Notes under the pieces: generated by a model | Database searches by the model: none | What the model was told of the DNA's origin: nothing | The model's input: the letters and a program-made list of their open reading frames with translations, nothing else | Assembly (NCBI RefSeq): GCF_002911665.1 | Contig: NZ_MTBP01000002.1 | Location: 1,054,001-1,118,000 of the forward strand | Reading direction: 5' to 3' | Source: Actinomadura rubteroloni | Lineage (GTDB): Bacteria > Actinomycetota > Actinomycetes > Streptosporangiales > Streptosporangiaceae | Length of the DNA stretch: 64,000 nt | Program-made: the position numbers and the translations under genes | In this document: positions 17,468 to 25,015 of the stretch, piece by piece | Position numbering within the stretch: position 1 is the first letter of the stretch | How the letters are laid out: each line of letters opens with the position of its first letter

Positions 17468-19012
17468 TCAGCTCACGCCGGGCGGCTTCTCGCCGTACTT
17501 CCAGCCCGCCTTGATGTGCTCGCGGACCGGCTCGAACTCGCCGATCGTCTTGTGCTCCTCGGTCGGGATCCCGTACTTCCCGGAGAAGTGCGTGCCGAGG
17601 AACCCGGACGCGACCGCGACCGCGATCATGAGCAGGCCGCCGACCGGGACGCCCGCCGCGAAGAACGCGACGGCCAGCCCGATGAGCACGACCGCGCCGC
17701 CGCAGCCGAAGCCGAGCGACGTCCGCTTGTTGTTGTCGTGCCGCGCCTTGCACGCGGTGCAGCGCGGGACCTCCAGCGTCTTCTTCTGCCAGGTCGTGCG
17801 GGTGCCGCCCGGCACGTACTGCCGCTGGACGTTGGAGTGCATCCCCTGCTTGAACGTGCTCGGCTCGTCGAAGGGGCGTTCCTTGCAGAAGTAGCAGAGC
17901 GAGTACGTGAGGTTGTTGCGGACGGTCGTCAGGTTCTCCTCGATGCGCGTCCGCGTCGCGACCGTGGCGGCGCCGGCCCGCGCCCGTTCGAGCAGCGCGA
18001 CGGCCGTCCCGTAGTCCTTGGTGTCGTTGACGTGCATGACCACGCACCGCATCGCGCTCCCGGCGACGTCGTCGCGGGCGCCCTGGAGCAGGGGGTGGTC
18101 GGCGGGCAGCAGTTCCACGAGCCCATGCAGGACGGGTTCGGCCTGGTCCAGGAGACGCCGCGCCTCGTCCGCGCCCCGGGACACGTCGGCCTGCGCGGCC
18201 TTCAGCGCGTTGTCGGCGAGGCTGCGGACGAGCGCGGTGTCCGGCGTGACGGCGGCGCGGACGGCGTCGTCCAGCACAGCGCCGTCGAACCCGCTGCGCC
18301 GCGCGATGCCGATGTGGGCGGCGGCGGTGCGGCGCTGCCCGTCGCGGGCGCTCTCGGCGGCGAGCCGGGCGCTGATCGACAGCAGCGCGCCGGGCAGGTC
18401 GCGGCGCAGGTCGGCGGACGTGACGTTCGCCAGGCGCGGGTCGTTGAGGTCGGCGATCCGGGCGTCCAGCAGGGACCAGAACGTGGTCTCGGCCAGGAGC
18501 TGGTTCCAGGACGCGTAGGCGGCGGTCCAAAGCCGTCCCTGCGCGTCGTCGAACGGCCCGCCGCGCCGGGCGTCCAGGGCGCGGGCGTGGGCGAGGACGG
18601 CGATGTTGTGGACGGCGACGGCCGCCGCCCGTCCCCCGTCGGCCGCGCGCCACGCCGCCTCGGCGGCGGCGAAGTCCCCGCGCCGGAGCGCGTCGAGGGC
18701 GTCGTCGCGTCCGCTGCGGTCCATCGGCCAGAACCAGAAGAACTCGTCCTCCAGCCGCCGGACGGGGTCGCGGAGCCGCTGGAGCGCCTCCTCGACGGCG
18801 TTCTGGTCGGGCGGCTCGGGCAGCGGCAGCAGCGGCGAGCCCGAGCCGGACGCGGTGCCGAGCCGGGCCTGGACGCGCTGCTGCTCGGAGTGCTTGCGGA
18901 TGTCGCGGGCCGTCGCGGTCACCGCGAGGCCGGTGACGCGGAACGGGTTCTGCGCGTAGAGGTCGGGGCCCGCGTCGGCGAAGAACATCCCGGCGTCGGT
19001 GTCGGTGCTCAC
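17468..19012 (-). CDS. J-domain-like/zinc-ribbon membrane protein of Hsp70 operon
   Basis: 514 residues, last gene of the four-gene Hsp70 operon. Residues 15-100 (NPFRVTGLAVTATARDIRKH, then EEALQRLRDPVRRLEDEFFWFWP) resemble a degenerate J-domain without HPD, as in some Hsp70-associated proteins. A helical, TPR-like region of about 280 residues follows. Near residues 375-425 two CxxC pairs (CYFCKE, RCTACKA) form a likely zinc ribbon, then two membrane segments (GAVVLIGLAVAFFAAGV, GLLMIAVAVASGFLG) and a C-terminal soluble tail. The GTG at 19012 overlaps the stop of the OmpA-domain gene (GTGA). I infer an adaptor that brings the Hsp70 to the membrane; I do not recognise a named family. Confidence 0.75.
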   Translation of the reverse strand: MSTDTDAGMFFADAGPDLYAQNPFRVTGLAVTATARDIRKHSEQQRVQARLGTASGSGSPLLPLPEPPDQNAVEEALQRLRDPVRRLEDEFFWFWPMDRSGRDDALDALRRGDFAAAEAAWRAADGGRAAAVAVHNIAVLAHARALDARRGGPFDDAQGRLWTAAYASWNQLLAETTFWSLLDARIADLNDPRLANVTSADLRRDLPGALLSISARLAAESARDGQRRTAAAHIGIARRSGFDGAVLDDAVRAAVTPDTALVRSLADNALKAAQADVSRGADEARRLLDQAEPVLHGLVELLPADHPLLQGARDDVAGSAMRCVVMHVNDTKDYGTAVALLERARAGAATVATRTRIEENLTTVRNNLTYSLCYFCKERPFDEPSTFKQGMHSNVQRQYVPGGTRTTWQKKTLEVPRCTACKARHDNNKRTSLGFGCGGAVVLIGLAVAFFAAGVPVGGLLMIAVAVASGFLGTHFSGKYGIPTEEHKTIGEFEPVREHIKAGWKYGEKPPGVS

Positions 19013-19884
19013 GATCCTCCCGTCGCCGAGATCCGCAGGGTGACCGTCCGGTTGCGGGCGTCGCCGGCCGCTCCCTTGAAGGGCCGCAGTTCGCCGCCGA
19101 GCGAGGAGACGGCGAACCGGCCGGTCGGGATGCCCGCCGACGTCCGCAGCGCCTCCCGGACGACGGCGGCCCGGACGGACCCGAGTTCGGCGTTGGCGGT
19201 GTAGTCGCCGCCCGCGCCGTCGGTGTGCCCGATGATCGTGACGCGCAGCCGGTCGGCCTGCGGGCGCAGCCGCCGGCCGAGCGCGGCGAGCACGGCCCGG
19301 CCGCGCGGCGACAGCGTCGCGCCCTCATCGAACAACCCGCGCCGGAACGTGACCGACAGTTCCCCGGCCTGCCGGACGACGCGGACGCCGGGAACGCGCA
19401 GGTCCAGGCCGTCCAGCGGCGCGGCGGGAGCGGGCCCGGCGAGCGAGGGCGGAGGCGGCGGCGCGGCGGGCGCCACCGCGACCGGGTCGGAGTCGGACGC
19501 GCGGGTGACGGCGAACGCCCCGCCGCCCGCGACGAGCGCCACCACGATCGCCGCCACGGCCGCCGGCCACCCGAACCGGGAGACGCGCCGGCCGCGCAGC
19601 GCCGCGACGCGGGCGCGGGCCGCGATGACGTCCGGGTCGCCGGGGGCGAGGCGCTCGGCCTCGGCCCAGTGCCGGTCGGCCGCGTCCAGGTCGCCCTGCT
19701 GGGCGCGGACGCGGGCGAGCAGGTCCAGCACCGGCGCCGTCCGCTCGCCGTCGGGGAACGCCTGCTCCAGCAGGTCGCGCGCCTCGGCGAGCCGGCCGGC
19801 CCGCGCGAGCCGCGTCGCCTGCGCGAGCGCGACCTCCCGGGCGGCGAGCCGGGCGGTCGCGTGCAGCTCGGAGATTTCGGTCAT
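19009..19884 (-). CDS. TPR/OmpA-domain single-pass membrane protein
   Basis: 291 residues, third gene of the operon. Residues 1-95 are TPR-like helices (ARAGRLAEARDLLEQAFPDG, DLDAADRHWAEAERLAPGDP) that would face the cytosol; a membrane segment lies at about 108-130 (WPAAVAAIVVALVAGGGAF); a Pro/Ala-rich linker follows; residues about 180-290 are an OmpA-like domain (VTIIGHTDGAGG, then LGSVRAAVVREAL), which usually binds peptidoglycan. So it may link a cytosolic chaperone to the cell wall. The ATG overlaps the Hsp70 stop codon by ATGA. The combination of TPR, TM and OmpA encoded directly beside Hsp70 is unusual. Confidence 0.82.
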   Translation of the reverse strand: MTEISELHATARLAAREVALAQATRLARAGRLAEARDLLEQAFPDGERTAPVLDLLARVRAQQGDLDAADRHWAEAERLAPGDPDVIAARARVAALRGRRVSRFGWPAAVAAIVVALVAGGGAFAVTRASDSDPVAVAPAAPPPPPSLAGPAPAAPLDGLDLRVPGVRVVRQAGELSVTFRRGLFDEGATLSPRGRAVLAALGRRLRPQADRLRVTIIGHTDGAGGDYTANAELGSVRAAVVREALRTSAGIPTGRFAVSSLGGELRPFKGAAGDARNRTVTLRISATGGS

Positions 19885-22373
19885 CGGCCCCGCCGCACGG
19901 TGCTGAACGGGTCGGGCGCGGGCGGCGGCGTCGGGAGCTGGCGGCTGAGCATCGCGTTGACGTGCCGCAGCGTCGCGATGTCGCGGCCGGCGGCGGCGCG
20001 CCGTCCGGTCTCCACGAGCTGCTGCGCCTCCTGCGGGTCGTTCATCTCGCCGGTGAGGGACTGGAGTTCGTCGAACGCCAGCAGCGCCAGCTCGCCGGTC
20101 TCGTCCATGACCCGCAGCGCGAGCTGCCGCATCTCCTCGGCGCGCTGGCGCAGCAGGTCGGCGTCGTGCGCGGTGATCGCCGCCTCGACGGCCTCCTCGG
20201 CGGACGCGAGCATCCGCGCGTGGTTCGGCCCGCCGCTGTTGCGGACGACCTGCCGGACGGCCTCGGTGATCTCGCGGACCTCCTGGACCAGGCGCGGCCA
20301 CTCCAGCTCGTCCTCGGCCTCGTCGATGGCGGCCTTGAGGTCGAGCAGCCGCTTCCCACAGGTCGTGGCGGCGTCGGGGTCGACGCGGGCGGCGTCCACC
20401 ATCGCGTCGATGTCGGCGACGATGTTCTCGGCGTCGATCCGGGCGAGGACCTCGCGGGCCCGCTCGTCGCGGTACTCGTCGGCCTGCCGCCGGACCGCCG
20501 CGAGCCGCTGCTTCTCGGCCGCCGCGTCGCGCGCCAGTTCCTCGTGAGTCGGGACGCTCTCGGTCTGGAGGTTGATCGCGTGCTCGAACTCCTCGTCCAG
20601 GATCGGCACGTACGCGCGGGCGACGACGAGCCGCGACTCGTCGATGACGAGCGTCAGGTCGACCTCGCTGCCCTCGGGGACGTCCCGGCGGACCTGCTGC
20701 GGGTCGACCTCCAGCCGTCCGATGCGCCGGTTGCGGTCGGCGCGGTGGTGCTCGCCCTCCAGCACCGGGATCCGGATCATGCCCTCCGACGCGCCCCGGC
20801 TGAGCCCGACCGCCGTGCGCAGCAGGACGCGGCGGCGCGCGGGCAGCGGCGTGCCGCGCCGGATCAGCCACTCGACCTCGTTGCCCGCGAGGCCGACGCC
20901 GATCGAGTGGGTCAGCGGCGGCTGGGTGTCCACGACGCCGACGGTGTAGGTCAGCGTGTTCGGCGTGATGTCGCGCAGCCCGCCGGTCGCGTCGGAGAAC
21001 TCGATCGTGAACGTGTTCGCGCGGCCCCGCTCGGCCCACAGCGTCGTGGTGAACGCGCCGTCGCCGGTCAGCGGGATCCGGCCGCTGCGCCACGGCGGGA
21101 GCGCGTCGCTGACGAACTCGACGGCGCAGCCCGCCACCGGCCCGCCGGTCACCTTCCCGCCGACGAACGGCTCGGTGTCGGGCCCCATCGGCTTGTACTC
21201 CAGCTCGACCGCGTACGCGCCGGGCGCGATCGGGACGGGCGGCGCCGACGACGCCGCCGCGTCCAGCCGCTGGCCCGCCGCGAAGATCGCCGCGCCGCGC
21301 GCCACGACCGTCATCGGGTCCTGGCTGTGGTCGAGCGGGATGCCGAGGCCGTCCTTGGGGTCGGCGAGGCGCTCGCGCAGGTACGGGGTGAGCGTCGGGC
21401 CGCCGACCAGCAGCACCTTCTGGAGGTCGCCGGGCCCGAGACGGCTCTCGGTGAGCGCCTTGCGGCACAGGTTCACCGACCGGACGATGAACGGCTCGAT
21501 CAGCCGCTCCACGTCGGCGCGGCGCAGGTCGTACTCGAAGTCGAACTCGCGGCCCGCGTCGTCCAGGAGGTCCTCCAGGACGATCGCGGCGGACTCGGCG
21601 CGCGACAGCTCGATCTTGGCGGACTCGGCCGCGCCCTTCAGCTTGGCGATCATGCCGGTGCGGCGCTCGTTGCCGCGCCGCAGGTCGCCGACGCGGTGGT
21701 CCTGGGTCAGCGCCGGGATCAGCAGCTTCTCCACGATCGCCCAGTCGATGAGCTTGCCGCCGAGGAAGTTGTCGCCCCGGTGGTTGACGACCGTGAACTC
21801 GCCGTCGCGCACGTTGACCACGGCGGCGTCGAACGTCCCGCCGCCGAAGTCGTAGACGAGCCAGAACGCGTCCTCCTCGGACTGGAACCCGTAGGCGAGC
21901 GCGGCGGCCGTCGGCTCCTGGAGCAGCGGCGCGTAGGTGAGCCCGGCGAGTTCGGCGGCGCGGCGCGTGGCGTCGCAGGCGCTCAGCTCGAACGCGGCGG
22001 GCACGGTGATCACGGCCGAGGTGATGTCCTCGCCGGTGGCCATCGCCACGTCGCGGCGCAGCGACTTCAGCACCTCCGCCGACAGCTCCTCCGGCTCCAT
22101 CGTCCGGTTGGCGGCGCTGAACAGCTTGGGCTGGCCGGTCGTGCCCATCCGCAGCTTGAACTCGACACAGGTGTTCTCGGTGTCGACCTCGCTGCGCTCC
22201 TTGGCGGCGCGGCCGACCGACAGCCGTCCGCGCCGGTCGACCATGACGGCCGACGGCGTCGTGTCCGAGCCCGCGTTGTTCTTGATGATCTCGGCGCCGA
22301 CGCCCTGGATCTTGGCGATGGCGCTGTTGGTGGTGCCGAGATCGATACCGAAGTCGATCGTGGTCCTGGTCAT
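19881..22373 (-). CDS. Hsp70-family (DnaK-like) ATPase with extended C-terminus
   Basis: 830 residues, against about 620 for DnaK. The actin-like ATPase domain is complete: phosphate 1 DFGIDLGTTNSAIA (6-19), connect 1 QEPTAAALAYG, phosphate 2 YDFGGGTFDAAVV, adenosine motif LLVGGPTLTPYLRERL. A beta-rich substrate-binding-like part follows (about 400-560), then about 270 residues of mostly helical, charged sequence (AAAEKQRLAAVRRQADEYRDERAREV is divided by short breaks), longer than a DnaK lid and probably coiled-coil. It sits between a GrpE-like gene (4-nt overlap upstream) and an OmpA-domain gene (4-nt overlap downstream), so it is a dedicated Hsp70, not the housekeeping DnaK. Confidence 0.92.
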   Translation of the reverse strand: MTRTTIDFGIDLGTTNSAIAKIQGVGAEIIKNNAGSDTTPSAVMVDRRGRLSVGRAAKERSEVDTENTCVEFKLRMGTTGQPKLFSAANRTMEPEELSAEVLKSLRRDVAMATGEDITSAVITVPAAFELSACDATRRAAELAGLTYAPLLQEPTAAALAYGFQSEEDAFWLVYDFGGGTFDAAVVNVRDGEFTVVNHRGDNFLGGKLIDWAIVEKLLIPALTQDHRVGDLRRGNERRTGMIAKLKGAAESAKIELSRAESAAIVLEDLLDDAGREFDFEYDLRRADVERLIEPFIVRSVNLCRKALTESRLGPGDLQKVLLVGGPTLTPYLRERLADPKDGLGIPLDHSQDPMTVVARGAAIFAAGQRLDAAASSAPPVPIAPGAYAVELEYKPMGPDTEPFVGGKVTGGPVAGCAVEFVSDALPPWRSGRIPLTGDGAFTTTLWAERGRANTFTIEFSDATGGLRDITPNTLTYTVGVVDTQPPLTHSIGVGLAGNEVEWLIRRGTPLPARRRVLLRTAVGLSRGASEGMIRIPVLEGEHHRADRNRRIGRLEVDPQQVRRDVPEGSEVDLTLVIDESRLVVARAYVPILDEEFEHAINLQTESVPTHEELARDAAAEKQRLAAVRRQADEYRDERAREVLARIDAENIVADIDAMVDAARVDPDAATTCGKRLLDLKAAIDEAEDELEWPRLVQEVREITEAVRQVVRNSGGPNHARMLASAEEAVEAAITAHDADLLRQRAEEMRQLALRVMDETGELALLAFDELQSLTGEMNDPQEAQQLVETGRRAAAGRDIATLRHVNAMLSRQLPTPPPAPDPFSTVRRGR

Positions 22374-22936
22374 CGGGTGTGCGTTTCCTCCGCTCCGGCT
22401 GCCTGCTCCTCGGACTTCTCCGGCGTCCCCACGATCACCTCGCCCATCTGGAGGGTCCGCCCGTGCAGGAACACGCTCGGGCGGAGGGTCTCGATGACCT
22501 CCTCCCGGCGCAGCCCCGGCGTGGCCTCGTAGGCGGCGACGGAGATCGACAGTCCGGGGTCGAAGGGCTCGTGCAGGTGGTCCCTGATCACGATCCCGGC
22601 GTCGGCGAGCGTGTCCCAGGCGGTGTCCACATGGCGGACGAGCGCGCGGGGCGGGTCGGGGGTGGCCGCCAGCTTCGCCCGCAGCCGCCACACGCTCGTC
22701 GCGAGGTCGGCGGCCGAGGAGCCGGTCAGGCCGTCCCCGGTCGGCGCGGTGTCGGGGGCGGGTTCGGGCGCGTCCACCGCCGTCCGCTGCGCCGCCGCCT
22801 CGGCCTCGATCGCGCGGACGAGGTCGGCGAGGACCGCGAGCGCGTCGTCGGGCCACGGCGCGGGCCTGATGCGGAACTCCCGCGGTCGCGCCCACTGCCG
22901 CGCGGCGGCCCTCAGCCGCCCCGGTCCGGTCCGCAT
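22370..22936 (-). CDS. GrpE-like nucleotide-exchange factor
   Basis: 188 residues, first gene of the Hsp70 operon. An N-terminal helix-rich region (about 25-120, including DDALAVLADLVRAIEAEAAAQ) is followed by a compact C-terminal part with DHLHEPFDPGLSISVAAYEATPG and FLHGRTLQMGEVIVGTP, which follows the GrpE beta-wing pattern (GEVLRPAKVVVG). The ATG at 22936 has AGGAGG ten bases upstream; the frame can be read to 23047 but the extra Arg-rich stretch is not conserved. Its stop overlaps the Hsp70 start (ATGA). Similarity to GrpE is moderate, so the role rests partly on gene order. Confidence 0.75.
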   Translation of the reverse strand: MRTGPGRLRAAARQWARPREFRIRPAPWPDDALAVLADLVRAIEAEAAAQRTAVDAPEPAPDTAPTGDGLTGSSAADLATSVWRLRAKLAATPDPPRALVRHVDTAWDTLADAGIVIRDHLHEPFDPGLSISVAAYEATPGLRREEVIETLRPSVFLHGRTLQMGEVIVGTPEKSEEQAAGAEETHTR

Positions 22937-23075
22937 GGCGCCCGGTCCTCCTGATCGCCGGTGATGAAAGGGGGGTCGACGCCGCCGTCCACCACGGGGA
23001 CGCCCGAGCGACGTTCCCCTGTCACCACGGGTGGCCGTTCTCTGCATGGCGGGGCGGCCAACGCCGAAAGCCTAG

Positions 23076-23091
23076 GCGTCGGCCCCGACGC
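23076..23091. terminator. Short hairpin after the GntR gene
   Basis: 6-bp stem GCGTCG / CGACGC with a GCCC loop in the 256-bp gap (22937-23192) between the GntR stop and the Hsp70 operon. It may end the GntR transcript. The gap otherwise holds the presumed Hsp70-operon promoter; GGGGA/TCCCC inverted segments are present but I could not name a promoter with confidence. Confidence 0.35.
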
Positions 23092-23192
23092 ACCGAGGGG
23101 AAACGACCGGACTCGGCCAGTTCCCCCGGTGACGCGAACTTTCCGCGCTCCCGCCGCGATCAAAAGGGAGGTGCACTCTGCCCGGCGGCCCG

Positions 23193-23963
23193 TCACAGGT
23201 CGATCGCGTAGTCCAGCACGACGCGGTCGGCGGGGATGACGATGTCCCGGCACACCTCCATGACGTGTCCCTCGGAGATCAGCCGCCGCGTGATCGTGAC
23301 GACCGGCGTCCCGGCGGCCATGCGCAGGGTCTCGGCCTCCTCCGGCGTCGGCATCCGCGCGCCGACCGACTCCTCGACGCGGGTGACCGCGCGGCCGAGG
23401 AAGCCGAGCTGGGCGAGCGTCCCGCCGGGCCAGGGCTCGCGCGCGGGGTCGGCGACGGGCGTCCCGCCGACGAGCGACCACGGCAGGTAGTTCACCGAGA
23501 TCTGGTGCGGCCTGCCGCGCGAATAGAACACGAACCGGCGCCGCAGCAGCTCCGTCCGCACCGGCAGCTCGAACAGCGCGGCGAGGTCGGGCTCGGCGCG
23601 GACGCGCGTGAACTCGCGGTCGAGCCGGTACTCGTTCCACGCGATGCGCTGGTCGTGGGTGAACGTCGTCGCGGGCTCGGGGGCGGGTTCGGGCGCGGCG
23701 CCGGCGAACCGCCGGTACCGGTCCATCGCGACGCGCCGGACGGGCGGCGCCGCCCGCACGACCGTCCCGCCGCCGCGCCGCGTCTCCACCAGGCCCTCGC
23801 CGCGCAGCAGCGCGACGGCCTGCCGGACGACGATCTCCGACACGCCGTGCAGCGCGACGAGCTGCGCCAGCGTCGGCAGCCGCGCGCCGGGCGGATGCAG
23901 GCCGTCGCGGATCCCCTCGCGCAGCGTGTCGGCAATGCGTTGGTAGGCCGGACGCTCTGCCAC
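23193..23963 (-). CDS. GntR family regulator (HutC/FarR type)
   Basis: 256 residues. An N-terminal winged helix-turn-helix (about 5-70: ARLPTLAQLVALHGVSEIVVRQAVALLRGEGLVETRRGGGTVV) is joined to a UTRA ligand-binding domain (about 90-255, ending MEVCRDIVIPADRVVLDYAI). The GTG at 23963 is chosen since AAGGAGG lies eight bases upstream. It is divergent from a small protein gene, with a GTATAC-centred palindrome between them that fits HutC-type operators. It is not close to the hut genes, so a role in histidine use is unlikely. Confidence 0.92.
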   Translation of the reverse strand: MAERPAYQRIADTLREGIRDGLHPPGARLPTLAQLVALHGVSEIVVRQAVALLRGEGLVETRRGGGTVVRAAPPVRRVAMDRYRRFAGAAPEPAPEPATTFTHDQRIAWNEYRLDREFTRVRAEPDLAALFELPVRTELLRRRFVFYSRGRPHQISVNYLPWSLVGGTPVADPAREPWPGGTLAQLGFLGRAVTRVEESVGARMPTPEEAETLRMAAGTPVVTITRRLISEGHVMEVCRDIVIPADRVVLDYAIDL

Positions 23964-24079
23964 CGGCGTCACCTCCTTCGTCCCGGCAGGCACGCCCCGC
24001 GGGCGCGAGCGCTCCGGGCGCTATCCCGAGGGAGACGGTCCGCTTACGGATAGCTTGACACTCCTTTGACCGAGTACGA

Positions 24080-24095
24080 CTTTTGTATACAGAAG
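24080..24095. promoter_or_regulatory. Palindrome (likely GntR operator) and promoter
   Basis: CTTTTGTATACAGAAG is palindromic except for one pair and has the central GTATAC expected for a HutC-subfamily GntR site. It includes a TATACA -10-like box and follows two TTGAC motifs (24055 and 24066). It lies between the divergent GntR and 66-aa genes. Confidence 0.55.
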
Positions 24096-24122
24096 AACCT
24101 CCTCGGGGAAAGGACGGCCTTG

Positions 24123-24323
24123 ATGGGCGACTTCGCGGAACAGAAGGCGGCCATCGAACGCGAGTTCCCCGGCTGGCTCGTCTGGCGCAGCGACGCCGGG
24201 CGCTGGTACGCCACGCGCGGCGGGGATCTCACCGAGGAGCGGTTGCGGTCCGGCGCCGCGACCACGCTGTCCGCCGACGACGCGGCGGGCCTGCGGTCCC
24301 GGCTCGCCGCCGAGGAAGGCTGA
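24123..24323 (+). CDS. Small conserved protein, 66 aa, function unknown
   Basis: A 66-residue soluble protein beginning MGDFAEQKAAIEREFPGW and containing WRSDAGRWYATR, a pattern I associate with short actinobacterial proteins of unknown function found beside regulators. The start ATG follows GGGGAAAGGA; a reading frame from 24066 would include the operator and is rejected. No membrane segment, cysteine or catalytic motif is visible. Being divergent from the GntR gene over a shared operator, it is probably its target. The gap of 258 bp downstream contains a large hairpin only. Confidence 0.7.
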   Translation: MGDFAEQKAAIEREFPGWLVWRSDAGRWYATRGGDLTEERLRSGAATTLSADDAAGLRSRLAAEEG

Positions 24324-24491
24324 CCGGTGGGGGTGGACGGCGGCCGGCCCGGTCCGCGAGCGGGGGCGGACCGGACCGGACCGCGCCCCGGCGCGGTCGG
24401 CCGGGACGGCAGCGACGTCTGGCGTCCCGGTGAGCAAGGAGTGGAGTCCCGGTCGGCGGGGTGGTCCTCACCGCGCGGGACAGGAGAACGT

Positions 24492-24545
24492 GACCGCACG
24501 GACCCCGCATCGGCGCGACCCCCGCGTGGGAGGGTCCGTGCGGTC
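24492..24545 (+). other. Long perfect inverted repeat (RNA hairpin) before ACT gene
   Basis: Perfect 14-bp arms GACCGCACGGACCC (24492-24505) and GGGTCCGTGCGGTC (24532-24545) around a 26-nt loop, extendable by a G-T and a G-C pair. It ends 36 bp before the ACT-protein start and 23 bp before its -10 box. It may be a terminator for upstream transcripts or a regulator site. No other feature was seen in 24324-24568. Confidence 0.6.
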
Positions 24546-24568
24546 GCACCCGGCCGGCCGCCGCGCAC

Positions 24569-24574
24569 TAGGCT
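24569..24574 (+). promoter_or_regulatory. -10 box TAGGCT for leaderless ACT gene
   Basis: TAGGCT ends seven bases before the ATG at 24582 and no ribosome-binding site is present, so transcription probably starts at or next to the A of the start codon. A matching -35 box is not evident. Confidence 0.5.
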
Positions 24575-24581
24575 GCGCGGC

Positions 24582-24962
24582 ATGGTCCCCGACGTCTCCG
24601 CGCAGCGCCTGCACCGCGTTCCCGGCCGGTTCGTGGTCGAGCACCTGGCGCACGTGACGCTGCCCGAGGACGACGAGTGGATCGCGCTGGTGCGCGCCCC
24701 GGAGGGCCTGACGGTCGTCCGGGAGGCGCCGCCGTGGTCGGAGGCCGAGCACTGGACGGGCTTCTACGGCGACTCCCCGCACGGGACGGACGTGCCGGGC
24801 ATGCTCGCCGCGCTGGTCGGCCCGCTCGCCGCCGCGGCCGTCCCGGTGTTCGTCGCGTCCACCTACCACGCCGACCTGGTACTGGTCCCCGAGCACCGCG
24901 CCGACGAGGCCGCGCGCGTCCTCGCCGACGCCGGCCACCGCCTGGTCGTCCGCCCCGCCTGA
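24582..24962 (+). CDS. ACT domain protein
   Basis: 126 residues resembling stand-alone ACT_7-type proteins (CASTOR-like fold): an opening beta strand with FVVEHLAHVTLPEDDEWIALVRAPEGLTVV, a central block ending AAAVPVFVASTYHADLVLVPEHRADEAARVLADAG where a strand-helix unit typical of ACT ends the protein. ACT domains usually bind amino acids. The start at 24582 is consistent with a leaderless transcript. A frame reading back to 24327 with a low-complexity Arg/Gly/Pro extension is unlikely to be real. It converges on the NUDIX-NYN gene. Confidence 0.82.
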   Translation: MVPDVSAQRLHRVPGRFVVEHLAHVTLPEDDEWIALVRAPEGLTVVREAPPWSEAEHWTGFYGDSPHGTDVPGMLAALVGPLAAAAVPVFVASTYHADLVLVPEHRADEAARVLADAGHRLVVRPA

Positions 24963-24989
24963 CCGTCCGGCCAGCCCGACACCGCCGGA

Positions 24990-25015
24990 CGCCCGCCCGG
25001 CGCGGTCAGCGGGCG
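24990..25015. terminator. Hairpin between converging ACT and NUDIX genes
   Basis: 7-bp stem CGCCCGC / GCGGGCG around a 12-nt loop, covering the NUDIX stop codon. Possible bidirectional terminator. Confidence 0.4.

Noticed and set aside
16560..22532. Large plus-strand frames opposite the Hsp70 operon
   Set aside because: Their products are Arg/Gly/Val-rich shadows of the minus-strand genes, which have clear family motifs and 4-nt overlaps.
23095..23150. ECF-sigma-type promoter (GGAAC...CGTT) for the Hsp70 operon
   Set aside because: The two boxes are only about 14 bp apart, shorter than the 16-17 bp expected, so I did not call it.
24327..24581. N-terminal extension of the ACT protein starting with GTG at 24327
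   Set aside because: The extension is low-complexity, crosses the big hairpin and the -10 box, and adds no conserved sequence.
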